From NCBI GenBank assembly GCA_963663975.2, contig CAXXRA010000005.1, positions 248,001 through 312,000 of the forward strand: 64,000 nt of DNA, in the 5' to 3' direction. The stretch is from JANQRX01 sp963663975. Its GTDB lineage: Bacteria > Pseudomonadota > Alphaproteobacteria > Rhizobiales > Kaistiaceae. The position numbers were made by a program, and so were the translations under genes. Below, in pieces: positions 1 to 8,301 of the stretch (within the stretch, counting starts at the first letter, position 1; the number at the start of each line of letters is the position of its first letter). The notes beneath the pieces are model-generated. The model was not told the DNA's origin and did not search any database. It saw nothing but the letters and a program-made list of their open reading frames with translations.

Positions 1-2749
1 ACACCGGCCTGGCTCCGATGAGGGCCAGGACATGGGCGATATCATCACCGCCGGTGCGCATATTGGACGTGGCCCAGGCCGACATGGCGATCGAGCGGGG
101 CCACGCGCCCTCGTCGTGGAAGTAGCGCAGCGCCAGCGCGTCGGCGGATTTGCGGCCGAGGGTCCAGGCGGCCTCGGTGGGCACCGAGCGCACGTCGACG
201 GAGTAGAAATTGCGCCCCGTCGGCAGCACATCCGGGCGTCCCCTGGTCGGCGCGCCCGAGGGACCAGGCGGCACGAACCGTCCATCCATCGCCTTCAACA
301 ACGACCCGATTTCGTCCACACCGCTGCGGTCGAGCGAGGGCGCGAGATCGTCCGCGATCCAGTCGAGAACGGCATTGGTGCGGGTGAACTCCGGTCGCCG
401 TGCGCCGGTTTCGACCAACTCGGCGGCCAACGCCTCGATCCGCTCCACCGTATCCCCTTGCGTGCGCCAGGGGGACGGCGAGGCGCGCGTCAGACTGGGC
501 GAGCACGGCCCGGTCCAGGGCTTTGCCGGCTCGCAGTCGAGCGGATCGAAGTCAAGCTTGAGATCACCGGCAATGGCGCGGTTGAGCGAGGCCGCCTGTG
601 GGCTGTTGCCGGACCGCGGCACGCGCGCGATCGCCACCAAGGTGTCCCGCCTAAGTCGCCCGCCCGGCGACGAACCGAGGATGTGAAGCCCGTCGCGGAT
701 CTGCATTTCCTTGAGGTCGCAAATATGGGCGTCGATCGACTGCAGCGAGCCGTCGGTGTCCGCCCGCGTCAGATCAAGATCGCGATCCAGCCCAAGTTCC
801 TCGGCCACCGAGATGATTTCGCCGGCGAGATAGTCGCGGCGTTTGCTGTCGAGGCCATCGGCGAGAAAAAACTCGTCGATCAGTGTCTCCAACCGCGCCA
901 GACCACCATGGGTTTCGGCTCGGGTCATGGCGGGAATGAGGTGATCGATGATGACCGCGCTGGCCCGGCGCTTGGCCTGGCTGCCCTCGCCGGGATCGTT
1001 GACGATGAACGGATAGATCAGCGGCGTGGCGCCCAGCGCGATTTCCGGCCAGCACGTTTCCGACAGGCCGACCGCCTTGCCCGGCAGCCATTCGAGGTTG
1101 CCGTGCTTGCCGAGATGGACCATGGCATCGGCGCGGAAAACTTCGCGCAGCCAGGCGTAAAAGGCGAGATAGCCGTGCGGCGGAACCAGGTCGGGGTCGT
1201 GATAGGTCTGTTTGGGATCGACGCCGTAGCCGCGCGGCGGCTGGATGGCGATGGCGATGTTGCCGAATCGGTGGACGGCAAGACCGAAGCCGTGACGATC
1301 GCACGCCGGATCGTCTTCCGGCGGTCCCCAACGCTCCTCAATCGCCTGCCGGGCCGCCGCCGCCAGCGTGTCCAGAAACCGGCGATGGGCATCGAGCCCG
1401 AAATGTGTCGAACTCTTGCCTGGCGAAGCGTTGGTTCTCCCGGCCAGTAGGTGTTTCATGAGATCACCGCCGGTGTCGGGAAAACCCGCACCGTCATAGC
1501 CGGCCTCGATCATGGCGTGGACCAGCCGTACGGCGCTCTCCGGTGTGTCCAGTCCGACACCATTGCCGATCCGGCCATCGCGATCCGGATAGTTCGATAA
1601 AATCAGCGCAATTTTTCGTTGGCCGGTGGAGCGGCTCGCCAGCCCCACCCAGGCGGCAGCCTGCTCGGCGACAAACCGCGCCCGATCCGGCTGCGACCGG
1701 TAGACGGCGATCGTCGGAGCACCCGGTCCTGGGCTGACCTCTTCCTTGAATGAGACCGGCCGGGTGAGGATCCGGCCGTCGATTTCAGGCAGGACAACGT
1801 TCATCGGCAGGTCGCGCGGCGACAGGCCGCGTGAATTGTCACGCCACGCGTGTTCGGATGATCCCGACAACACCACCTGCAGGACCGGACGCCCCGGCCG
1901 GTCGAGCACCGTTGCCATATGGGCGGCGCCCGCCAGCGACACCGCAAAGGCGGTGGTGTTCAAGACGATGGCCGGCGGGTGATCGTCGAACGCCTGTTCG
2001 AGAAACGCCGCCGATTCCCGGTCCTTGAGGCTTGCAACAAAAACCGGCAGCGTCGGCAGGCCTCGATGCGAAAGTTCGCCGGCAAGGCGATCGATCGGCT
2101 CGGTCGAACCGCCGTGCAGCGCAGACCGGTAGAAGACAATGACTGCCGGAGGTGGCTGCCCGGCCAGAACCGCCGCGACATCCTGTCCGGTGACATGTCC
2201 ATTGCCGGGTAGGTAATAGCCCGCCCGCGGCAGCACGATCGCCGCTGGCGGCGGCTCGCCGTGACCGGTCAGATGGCCGAAATAGCGGACGCAGTTTTCG
2301 GAGTTGTGGGCACCTGCCTCCACCAGATAGCGCCAGATTCGGCGGCAATCCTCCACCGCAATCGTGCCATAGACTTCCAACGCCGGATCCCAGCGGTCCT
2401 CGCCCGGCACCACCGCCAGTGACGGCCCGCCGCGGCGGGCGAGCGCGCGCAACTCCTCCAGACCGTAGGACCAGTAGCCTGCTCCGCCGAGGACCCGCAC
2501 GACGACGAGCCTCGCCTGACCCGCGTTTCCATCGATGAACAGATCCACCGACATGGGATGGCCGAGGCGCATGAGATTAACGGTTGCCAGGCTCGGCCCG
2601 TCTGACGGCAACAGCGCGCGGGCTCGAGACAGCGCGGCCAGTTCACTGTCGGCGGAGGAGAGGAAAACGATGTCGGCTGGCGGCAATTCGAGATCGACCG
2701 CCGTATCGCCGTCGTCGATGGCCCGTCCCCGGGCGGCAAGAAGGTGCAT
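1..2749 (-). CDS. cobN: Cobaltochelatase large subunit CobN (3' end outside window)
   Basis: CobN is the large subunit of the aerobic, ATP-dependent cobaltochelatase (CobNST) that inserts Co2+ into hydrogenobyrinic acid a,c-diamide in cytoplasmic B12 synthesis. The minus-strand frame stays open from ATG at 2749 to the window edge, giving about 916 codons; the family is usually 1,100-1,300 residues, so the C-terminus is missing. Recognisable CobN/BchH-type segments include FGLDAHRRFLDTLAAAARQ, the stretch RADAMVHLGKHGNLEWLPGK (the conserved HxGxHGxxEWLPGK chelatase signature) and PFIVNDPGEGSQAKRRA. The start lies 7 nt after the cobW stop, so it is translated from the same mRNA. No frameshift is seen in the visible part. 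The similar magnesium chelatase BchH is less likely, because the neighbours are cobalt and B12 genes. Confidence 0.95.
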   Translation of the reverse strand, partial: MHLLAARGRAIDDGDTAVDLELPPADIVFLSSADSELAALSRARALLPSDGPSLATVNLMRLGHPMSVDLFIDGNAGQARLVVVRVLGGAGYWSYGLEELRALARRGGPSLAVVPGEDRWDPALEVYGTIAVEDCRRIWRYLVEAGAHNSENCVRYFGHLTGHGEPPPAAIVLPRAGYYLPGNGHVTGQDVAAVLAGQPPPAVIVFYRSALHGGSTEPIDRLAGELSHRGLPTLPVFVASLKDRESAAFLEQAFDDHPPAIVLNTTAFAVSLAGAAHMATVLDRPGRPVLQVVLSGSSEHAWRDNSRGLSPRDLPMNVVLPEIDGRILTRPVSFKEEVSPGPGAPTIAVYRSQPDRARFVAEQAAAWVGLASRSTGQRKIALILSNYPDRDGRIGNGVGLDTPESAVRLVHAMIEAGYDGAGFPDTGGDLMKHLLAGRTNASPGKSSTHFGLDAHRRFLDTLAAAARQAIEERWGPPEDDPACDRHGFGLAVHRFGNIAIAIQPPRGYGVDPKQTYHDPDLVPPHGYLAFYAWLREVFRADAMVHLGKHGNLEWLPGKAVGLSETCWPEIALGATPLIYPFIVNDPGEGSQAKRRASAVIIDHLIPAMTRAETHGGLARLETLIDEFFLADGLDSKRRDYLAGEIISVAEELGLDRDLDLTRADTDGSLQSIDAHICDLKEMQIRDGLHILGSSPGGRLRRDTLVAIARVPRSGNSPQAASLNRAIAGDLKLDFDPLDCEPAKPWTGPCSPSLTRASPSPWRTQGDTVERIEALAAELVETGARRPEFTRTNAVLDWIADDLAPSLDRSGVDEIGSLLKAMDGRFVPPGPSGAPTRGRPDVLPTGRNFYSVDVRSVPTEAAWTLGRKSADALALRYFHDEGAWPRSIAMSAWATSNMRTGGDDIAHVLALIGARPV

Positions 2750-2756
2750 TTTGCGC

Positions 2757-3776
2757 TCAGCCGATTGCTCGTGCCACGGCCCAGCGATCCACGCCGCGAT
2801 GTCCGATCACCACCAGGCCGCTGGCCTCGGTACCAGGGCTGAACCATGCCTCGGTCCGGCTGCCGACCGCCTGGACCGCCGCCGGAGCGGTTTTGCCGGC
2901 GACCACGACCCGACCCTTGATCCTGAGGACACCTGGCTCCGACAACGCCCCGGCAACCGCTTGTTTGAGCGCATCCAGCGATCCAAAAGGCCGCGAACCC
3001 ACGACAAAACTGTCGAAATCGTCGTGATCATGGTCATCTTCGCCAGCCAACTCATGATGGCTTTCCCGTCCCGTCATGGTGTCTTCGGCCGCAGACCAAA
3101 GACCGATCAGAACCTCCGGCGCCAGTGGCTTGCCGTTGGTGTGGATGATCTGCGTTCCGTCGCGCGCTTCAGCCCGCACGATCCGTTCAAGCACCGGCAG
3201 GGTTGCCGGCGCAACGAGATCTCCCTTGGTCACGACGATGAGATCGGCGCACCGCAGTTGATCCTCGAACAATTCGGCAACCGGATTTTCATGGGTGATG
3301 GCGGGGTCGATCTCGGCCTGTTCGGCCGCTGCCGCGGGGTCGGGAGCGAAGCGGCCGTCCAGGACCGCCTCGGCGTCGACGACCGCGATGACGCCGTCGA
3401 CGGTCAGCCGATGACGGATGTCGGGCCAGGAAAACGCCCGCACCAGCGGTTGCGGCAGGGCCAGGCCGGAGGTCTCGATGATGATGTGGTCCGGTGGCGG
3501 GTCGCGCCCGATCAACATCTGCATGGTCGGCAGGAACTCATCGGCGACCGTGCAGCATATGCAACCATTGGTGAGCTCGACGATCGATTCCGGTCTGCAG
3601 GTCGGATCGTCGCAATCGGCCACCAGCGAGCCGTCAAAACCGACCTCGCCGAACTCGTTGACGACCACGGCAATGCGTCGCCCGCCCGAGTTGTTGATGA
3701 CCTCGCGTACCAGGGTCGTTTTGCCGGCCCCGAGAAAGCCGGTGACGATCGTTGCGGGAATGCGCTCTGCGGTCAC
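2757..3776 (-). CDS. cobW: CobW-type GTP-binding cobalt chaperone
   Basis: G3E-family P-loop GTPase of 339 residues, thought to deliver Co2+ for corrin ring metallation. Visible motifs: Walker A GFLGAGKTTL near residues 13-22, the Walker B-like VVVNEFGEVG, the metal-binding motif TNGCICC (CxCC) around residues 70-76, the specificity motif VTKGD, and a His/Asp-rich loop (DDHDHDDFD) in the middle, followed by a C-terminal CobW_C domain. The start codon overlaps the stop of the upstream cobU/cobP gene by 4 nt, and cobN begins 7 nt downstream, so translational coupling is likely. The gene sits in a B12-riboswitch operon, which argues for cobalt rather than the zinc specificity of YjiA/ZigA relatives. 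Confidence 0.95.
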   Translation of the reverse strand: MTAERIPATIVTGFLGAGKTTLVREVINNSGGRRIAVVVNEFGEVGFDGSLVADCDDPTCRPESIVELTNGCICCTVADEFLPTMQMLIGRDPPPDHIIIETSGLALPQPLVRAFSWPDIRHRLTVDGVIAVVDAEAVLDGRFAPDPAAAAEQAEIDPAITHENPVAELFEDQLRCADLIVVTKGDLVAPATLPVLERIVRAEARDGTQIIHTNGKPLAPEVLIGLWSAAEDTMTGRESHHELAGEDDHDHDDFDSFVVGSRPFGSLDALKQAVAGALSEPGVLRIKGRVVVAGKTAPAAVQAVGSRTEAWFSPGTEASGLVVIGHRGVDRWAVARAIG

Positions 3777-4312
3777 AGCGCGACCTCCGGCTGGGGGATT
3801 GGCTTGAGCATCAGGGGTTGCCCGGCCGCCACCAGGACGACGCGCCCGACCGCGCTCGCCACAGCCTGGTTGAGAGTCCCCAGGGCATCGGCATAGCGGC
3901 GTGACAGGGGATCACCCGGTATGATCCCGGACCCGACTTCATTGGTCACCAGGACCACCGTTCCGCTGACCTCGGCCAGGGCGGCCGACAGGCGCCCGGC
4001 CTCGGTTTCCGGCGATCGGCCGGCGGCCATCAAATTGCTCAGCCACAGCGTCAGACAGTCGACCAGCACACCGGTATCGCGTGCGGCCTCGCGCACCAGC
4101 ACCTCGACCAGTTCAAGCGGCTCCTCGATTGTGCGCCAGGGCTCGCCGCGGCGGGCGCGATGGCGGGCAATCCGGTCCGCCATTTCTTCGTCGCCCGGTG
4201 TCGCGGTGGCCACATAGACGGCGGGCAGGCCGGACGCGGTGACCAGGCCCTCGGCAAACCGGCTCTTGCCCGACCGCTGCCCGCCGCTGACCAGGACGTG
4301 CCGGTTATCCAA
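3773..4312 (-). CDS. cobU: Bifunctional adenosylcobinamide kinase / adenosylcobinamide-phosphate guanylyltransferase
   Basis: A 179-residue enzyme that phosphorylates adenosylcobinamide and then transfers GMP to give adenosylcobinamide-GDP, the acceptor for the lower nucleotide loop. It is named CobU in Salmonella and CobP in Pseudomonas. The N-terminal P-loop GGQRSGKSRFAE (residues about 9-20) is diagnostic. It is followed by VYVATATPGDEEMADRIARH with the His-containing region that is guanylylated in CobU, a VLVDCLTLWLSNL strand, and the C-terminal VTNEVGSGIIPGDPLSRRYAD segment. Length is typical of the family. It overlaps cbtA upstream by 8 nt and cobW downstream by 4 nt, so it is inside one tightly packed transcript. 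Confidence 0.95.
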   Translation of the reverse strand: MDNRHVLVSGGQRSGKSRFAEGLVTASGLPAVYVATATPGDEEMADRIARHRARRGEPWRTIEEPLELVEVLVREAARDTGVLVDCLTLWLSNLMAAGRSPETEAGRLSAALAEVSGTVVLVTNEVGSGIIPGDPLSRRYADALGTLNQAVASAVGRVVLVAAGQPLMLKPIPQPEVAL

Positions 4313-5033
4313 GGTCTGTTGCCCCCGGCGCCGGCTCGCTCAGACGCGTGTAGACCCAGCCGACGGTCAGTCCCGCCACACACCACATGACCGCGCTGAC
4401 CACCAGCGAAGCGGCGGCGAACTCGCCCGCCAGGACCCCGGGAAAGGGAACTTCGAAGTCCGGCGGCGCCGGAGCCCCGATGAGGTGGGGAAGCGCCAGA
4501 AGACCAAGCCCGACCAGACGGGCGGGCCAGTTGGGGATGAAAGTCAGAACCAGCAGCCCGGCGATCGATGAGCCCACCGCCAGCGCCCACCATGTCTGCC
4601 GTGCAACCAGGGGGGCTGCGGGGGTTCCCGGCAGTTCGGGCGGCAGGCCGAGCGAGGGAAGCAGAGAGAAGACGGCGAAGCCGGCAATCCCCCACATCAA
4701 TCCATGCAGCACGTCGACGCGCATGCGGGCGGCGGTCATGCCGCCAAGGAGCATCAGCGCGGCGCCAAAGGCGGTGACGATGTTGCCGACCAGGGTGAAA
4801 GCGGTGCGCTGCCATCCGGCTTGCGGAGCCCACGCGTCCTGCTCGATGTCGCGCGCCTGCACAAGCTCCTGACCAGCGTCATCGCCGGAGATCAATCCCG
4901 CGATGGTGCCACCGTGTTCGTATCTTTCGGCCTCGAAGATCAACGGTTCTGTGGTGAAGGCCTGCAGGATCGACAGCGTCAATCCCGCGACCAGGGCCGC
5001 GCCAAACGCGCTGACCACCAGGTTTCTGAGCAC
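4305..5033 (-). CDS. cbtA: CbtA-family cobalt transporter subunit
   Basis: A 242-residue inner-membrane protein of the CbtA family, predicted to form a cobalt uptake system with the small partner CbtB. There are about five hydrophobic segments: the N-terminal one (VVSAFGAALVAGLTLSILQA), then around residues 78-98, 107-128, 146-166 and the last near residues 205-225. The first loop carries an acidic/His stretch (FEAERYEHGG) that could bind metal. The start codon lies 9 nt after the cbtB stop. The family link to cobalt comes from comparative genomics of B12-riboswitch operons, and this arrangement fits it; transport itself is inferred. Confidence 0.88.
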   Translation of the reverse strand: MLRNLVVSAFGAALVAGLTLSILQAFTTEPLIFEAERYEHGGTIAGLISGDDAGQELVQARDIEQDAWAPQAGWQRTAFTLVGNIVTAFGAALMLLGGMTAARMRVDVLHGLMWGIAGFAVFSLLPSLGLPPELPGTPAAPLVARQTWWALAVGSSIAGLLVLTFIPNWPARLVGLGLLALPHLIGAPAPPDFEVPFPGVLAGEFAAASLVVSAVMWCVAGLTVGWVYTRLSEPAPGATDLG

Positions 5034-5042
5034 GATGAATGG

Positions 5043-5213
5043 CTAGTGACAGGGGAGGCCGAGCGAATGCCGCACATCGTGGGTGGCGTTGTGCATCACC
5101 TCCGGCCAGGCGAATCCGGCGGCAAGGAACAGCGTCAGTCCGAGCGTCGCCGCGACAATCCCGGAAACGCGAATCGAATCGAGTGAGAGGTGCAGTCTTG
5201 CGAGGGCGGCCAT
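5043..5213 (-). CDS. cbtB: CbtB, small cobalt transporter subunit
   Basis: A 56-residue protein with one transmembrane helix (IVAATLGLTLFLAAGFAW) and a His-rich C-terminus, HNATHDVRHS followed by LGLPCH. The terminal HDxRH...PCH pattern is the hallmark of CbtB and probably binds cobalt for hand-over to CbtA. The start at 5213 is supported by the exact fit to family length. A nearby ATG at 5220 is in another frame. It is the first gene after the cobalamin riboswitch, so it should be the most directly repressed by B12. Confidence 0.9.
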   Translation of the reverse strand: MAALARLHLSLDSIRVSGIVAATLGLTLFLAAGFAWPEVMHNATHDVRHSLGLPCH

Positions 5214-5249
5214 GGTTCATCCTTTCTCCGTCCCACCGACGGCAGGTTT

Positions 5250-5455
5250 ACAGGCGAACGCCGGCCGGTCTCCTGGCTCGCGGCTGGTTTGCGTTTCGGC
5301 CCGCGCCTTCCCGGTTTCCCAGTGGCATCACTCGCGGGCGAACAGCCGCATACAGTTGCGGGGGCAGCTGCGGCATTGTCCGGCAAGGACCGAACGCACC
5401 GCATTCCCGTTTCACCTCGGACGAGGTCCGCCCGAGGCACCGACGTTGGTTACGA
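5250..5455 (-). promoter_or_regulatory. Cobalamin (AdoCbl) riboswitch controlling the cbtB-cobN operon
   Basis: Three conserved blocks appear in the right order on the minus strand. First is the 5' part with GGTGCC near 5438-5443, then GGTGAAACGGGAA near 5402-5415. Next is the core GATGCCACTGGGAAACCGG at 5329-5311. Last is the B12 box CGAGCCAGGAGACCGGCC at 5280-5263. These are the elements of the class I cobalamin riboswitch that turns off downstream genes when adenosylcobalamin binds. The B12 box ends about 50 nt upstream of the cbtB start, which suits control of translation initiation or premature termination. The outer limits are approximate. Confidence 0.94.
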
Positions 5456-5515
5456 GATTACGCTTGGCGAGGGAGTCGTCACAAGGGGTTGGGGCGAGTT
5501 ATCCCGTTCCGAGCG

Positions 5516-5785
5516 TCACGCGCCGGCTTTGTTCGCCGGCCGCGCCCGCCTCGATTTGCGACCGTTCCACCACCCGGCCACGGCCACCATGACCCTGCGA
5601 TTGAAGCGTCGGATGGAATGACTGTCCGCGGCCAGCACCATCAAGCCGATCGGCACCATCCAGATACCGAGGATAGGCAGGAACCACAGGACGCCACCGA
5701 GCAGAAAGAGTAGCCCAAGCCCGATGCGGGCGAGGCGACTGCGGGGGAGATTGACGGTTTTGCTGCCGAATCGGATTTGTGCCAC
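5516..5785 (-). CDS. Small two-helix membrane protein, function unknown
   Basis: An 89-residue protein with a short basic N-terminus, two closely spaced hydrophobic helices (IGLGLLFLLGGVLWFLPILG and IWMVPIGLMVLAADS) and an Arg/Lys-rich tail (RRFNRRV, NGRKSRRARP). This plan recurs in small alphaproteobacterial inner-membrane proteins, with the conserved R-L-A-R-I at the start of helix 1 and L-P-x-L-G-x-W-M-x-P-x-G between helices. No catalytic motif is visible. It stands alone between the riboswitch and tRNA-Asn and reads away from the tRNA. A real gene is likely from composition and codon use; its function is not recognised. Confidence 0.7.
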   Translation of the reverse strand: MAQIRFGSKTVNLPRSRLARIGLGLLFLLGGVLWFLPILGIWMVPIGLMVLAADSHSIRRFNRRVMVAVAGWWNGRKSRRARPANKAGA

Positions 5786-5930
5786 GCGCGCGCTCCCTTC
5801 GCTGTGGAGTTACCAACATGGGTGCTGGCAACGCTTGTAGCAAGCGAGGTAGTAACAAGTTGTGACGCTTGCAGTTCCCTTTGCATGCCGCGGGCGCCTT
5901 TGCTATACGCTGCGCCACGGCAGATGCCGA

Positions 5931-6006
5931 TCCCCGGTAGCTCAGTTGGTAGAGCAAGCGGCTGTTAACCGCTGGGTCGCTGGTTCGAGTCCGGCCCGGG
6001 GAGCCA
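5931..6006 (+). tRNA. tRNA-Asn (GTT)
   Basis: A complete cloverleaf of 76 nt including an encoded CCA. The acceptor TCCCCGG pairs with CCGGGGA, the anticodon loop CTGTTAA gives anticodon GTT, and the T-loop is TTCGAGT. It is followed 10 nt later by a strong intrinsic terminator. Confidence 0.97.
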
Positions 6007-6015
6007 TTTTCTTTC

Positions 6016-6050
6016 AAGGGGTTAGCTCAAAAAGCTAACCCCTTTGTTTG
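6016..6050 (+). terminator. Intrinsic terminator of tRNA-Asn
   Basis: A perfect 12-bp stem (AAGGGGTTAGCT with AGCTAACCCCTT) around a 5-nt loop CAAAA, followed by TTTGTTTG. It lies directly downstream of the tRNA. Confidence 0.85.
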
Positions 6051-6169
6051 TCAATCGAACCCATAGGCTATAGTGAGGCTGCCCACGCTTGGCGACCGCG
6101 TGTGCTTCGCACTTTACAACGACCGGCGTTTGCGCTGGTGACTTCGTCGGCGATGGCGGGAACGGTTTC

Positions 6170-6475
6170 ATGAAAATCAAAGACCCGGTCATGACCTGTT
6201 CGGCCTGTCCGGCGCAATGGGAAGGCCGGACAGACGGCAACCGGCCGGTCTATGTCCGTTACCGATGGGGTTATCTGAGCGTGCGCGTAGGGCCGCCGGG
6301 TGGCGATGTGTCGAGTGCGGTGGGTGGCGTGGAGGTTCATGGCGAAACAATTGGCGGGGAATTTGACGGCGCCATTAGGTGGCGTGAGGTCCGTGAGCGG
6401 ATCAAACCGCTTCGGCTTTCTCAGATCCTCTTGAGTCTTGAAGCGGACCCGACGGACCCGCAATTGAATTTTTGA
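6170..6475 (+). CDS. Small conserved hypothetical protein with a CxxC motif
   Basis: A 101-residue soluble protein starting MKIKDPVMTCSACPAQW. It has one CSAC (CxxC) pair near residue 9, then a beta-rich centre (PVYVRYRWGYLSVRVGPPGG) and a C-terminal WREVRERIKPL helix. The frame is open further upstream to 6089. The internal ATG at 6170 is preferred because the ordered sequence begins there and a purine-rich GGCGGGAACGG precedes it. I do not recognise a named family. The even composition and compact globular pattern argue for a real gene. It stands alone, and the opposite-strand open frames here look like shadows. Confidence 0.6.
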   Translation: MKIKDPVMTCSACPAQWEGRTDGNRPVYVRYRWGYLSVRVGPPGGDVSSAVGGVEVHGETIGGEFDGAIRWREVRERIKPLRLSQILLSLEADPTDPQLNF

Positions 6476-6615
6476 AGGACGAGGCAAGGATGATCGGTCG
6501 TGCAACTCGGACGCACTTCTCGACCACCAGCAGAAAAATCATGTCCATGCCGACGGTCGATATTGGCGCACAATCTCGGCAATCGGTCGTGGACTAGTAT
6601 CCCGGAGACAACTTC

Positions 6616-6963
6616 ATGTCGGATACCAGCAGCAGCAGTCGTCCTGGCCGCCGAAGCCGGACGTTGACCTACATCGTGGTGGCGGCGGCGATCCTGGCGA
6701 TCCTGTATTACGCCGTCGGCATCTTCCGCTTGGCCGAAGAGCCTAAGGCCACGTCGTCACAGCCAGCCGTGGAAGATACGGCCGAGCCCGTTAAAGCCGA
6801 GGCGGAGCCGACGGTCGAGGATGCCGCCACTGAAGCCGCCGTCGAGGCAGCCGAACCGGCGGTCGGGGCGTCCGGCGAAGCGGTCGAGCAGGCGGTCGAG
6901 TCGCTCGAGCAACCGGCGGCGACCCCGGAACCGGAACCCGAGCCGGCGACCAGTTCGCAGTGA
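6616..6963 (+). CDS. Single-pass membrane protein with Ala/Glu/Pro-rich tail
   Basis: A 115-residue protein: a short basic cytoplasmic start (RPGRRSRTL), one transmembrane helix at about residues 18-36 (YIVVAAAILAILYYAVGIF), then a low-complexity acidic tail built from alternating Ala, Glu, Val and Pro. It resembles small anchored tether proteins but no family is recognised. The start has GGAG 7 nt upstream. It precedes cysK by 211 nt on the same strand, which may include its own promoter. Confidence 0.6.
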   Translation: MSDTSSSSRPGRRSRTLTYIVVAAAILAILYYAVGIFRLAEEPKATSSQPAVEDTAEPVKAEAEPTVEDAATEAAVEAAEPAVGASGEAVEQAVESLEQPAATPEPEPEPATSSQ

Positions 6964-7174
6964 ATGGCGCCCGAGGCGGCCGCTGGATAGGAAACCGACC
7001 CCTCGCAGCTTTGTTGCCCGCCCTTGCCGGAGCTGGTCAAAACGTTCCACAGGTCGCCACCACGGCAGGCCGCAGCTTTCTTGAAGCCCGCCAGACCAAC
7101 GACTAGGTTTCGGCCCAATCTCGGCCGGCGGCAGGCCGCCGCCCGATCGGCCGCGACAAACGGAACCGGTTTTC

Positions 7175-8212
7175 ATGGACGTCAATGGCAACATCGCCGA
7201 CATCGTCGGCAACACTCCGCTGATCCGCCTCAATCGGGCCTCCGAGGCCACCGGCTGCGAGATTCTCGGCAAGGCGGAGTTTCTCAATCCCGGCCAGTCG
7301 GTCAAGGACCGGGCGGCGCTGTTCATCATCCGCGACGCCGTCGAGCGCGGCGAATTGAGGCCGGGCGGCGTCATTGTCGAGGGCACCGCCGGCAATACCG
7401 GAATCGGCCTCGCCGTCATCGGCCGGGCCATGGGGTTTCGGTCCGTCATCGTTATTCCCGACAACCAGGCCCAGGAAAAAAAGGACGCCCTGCGCGCCGC
7501 CGCCGCGACCCTGATCGAGGTGCCGCCGGTTCCCTACCGCAACCCCAACAACTACGTGAAGGTCTCCGGCAGGCTCGCCGAGCAACTCGCCGCCAGCGAG
7601 GCCAACGGGGCGGTCTGGGCCAACCAGTTCGACAACACCGCCAACCGGCGTGCCCATTACGAAACCACCGGTCCCGAAATCTGGCGGCAGACCGGCGGCC
7701 GGGTCGACGCCTTCGTCAGCGCGGTCGGTACCGGCGGCACGCTCGCCGGCGTCGGCCAGGCCCTCAAGGAACGCAAGCAAGATGTGGTCATCGCGCTCGC
7801 CGATGTCTTCGGCGCGGCGCTGTTTGCCTACTACACTACCGGCGAATTGAAGGCGGAGGGGACGTCGATCACCGAAGGGATCGGCCAGGGACGGGTCACC
7901 GCCAATCTCGAAGGGGCCGCGGTCGATCGCGCCTATCGGATACCCGACAGCGAGGCGCTCGAGATCGTCTTCGACCTGATCGAACACGAAGGACTGGTCC
8001 TGGGCAGTTCGTCCGGCGTCAATATCGCCGGGGCGATCCGCCTGGCCCGCGACATGGGCCCCGGCCACACCATCGTGACCCTCCTGTGCGACTATGGCAC
8101 CCGCTACCAGTCCAAGCTGTTCAATCCCGCCTTCCTGGCCGACAACGATCTGCCGATCCCGCGCTGGCTGCACGAACAGTCCGACATCAGCGTGCCATAC
8201 CTGTCCGAATAA
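7175..8212 (+). CDS. cysK: Cysteine synthase A (O-acetylserine sulfhydrylase)
   Basis: A PLP enzyme of 345 residues converting O-acetylserine and sulfide to cysteine in the cytoplasm. The PLP lysine is Lys44 in PGQSVKDRAA. The substrate-binding loop EGTAGNTGIGLA is at residues 69-80, and the PLP-phosphate loop is the glycine cluster SAVGTGGTLAGVG. The length is slightly above Escherichia coli CysK (about 320 residues), typical of an alphaproteobacterial subgroup with a longer C-terminal tail. AlaX and SseA follow on the same strand, and metC is about 4 kb on, so this is a sulfur amino-acid neighbourhood. Cystathionine beta-synthase is less likely, as there is no regulatory domain. Confidence 0.93.
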   Translation: MDVNGNIADIVGNTPLIRLNRASEATGCEILGKAEFLNPGQSVKDRAALFIIRDAVERGELRPGGVIVEGTAGNTGIGLAVIGRAMGFRSVIVIPDNQAQEKKDALRAAAATLIEVPPVPYRNPNNYVKVSGRLAEQLAASEANGAVWANQFDNTANRRAHYETTGPEIWRQTGGRVDAFVSAVGTGGTLAGVGQALKERKQDVVIALADVFGAALFAYYTTGELKAEGTSITEGIGQGRVTANLEGAAVDRAYRIPDSEALEIVFDLIEHEGLVLGSSSGVNIAGAIRLARDMGPGHTIVTLLCDYGTRYQSKLFNPAFLADNDLPIPRWLHEQSDISVPYLSE

Positions 8213-8301
8213 ACGACCCGCACCATCGCCAACCGAATTGCCGAGCCCATCGCCGGCCGCGTAGTATTGTCGGGGCCGGCAAAAGAAGGCGTTCAAACAC
8301 A

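Noticed and set aside
32..1450. A 472-codon plus-strand open frame at the left edge
   Set aside because: It is antisense to cobN, whose minus-strand frame shows clear chelatase motifs. High GC makes such shadow frames common.
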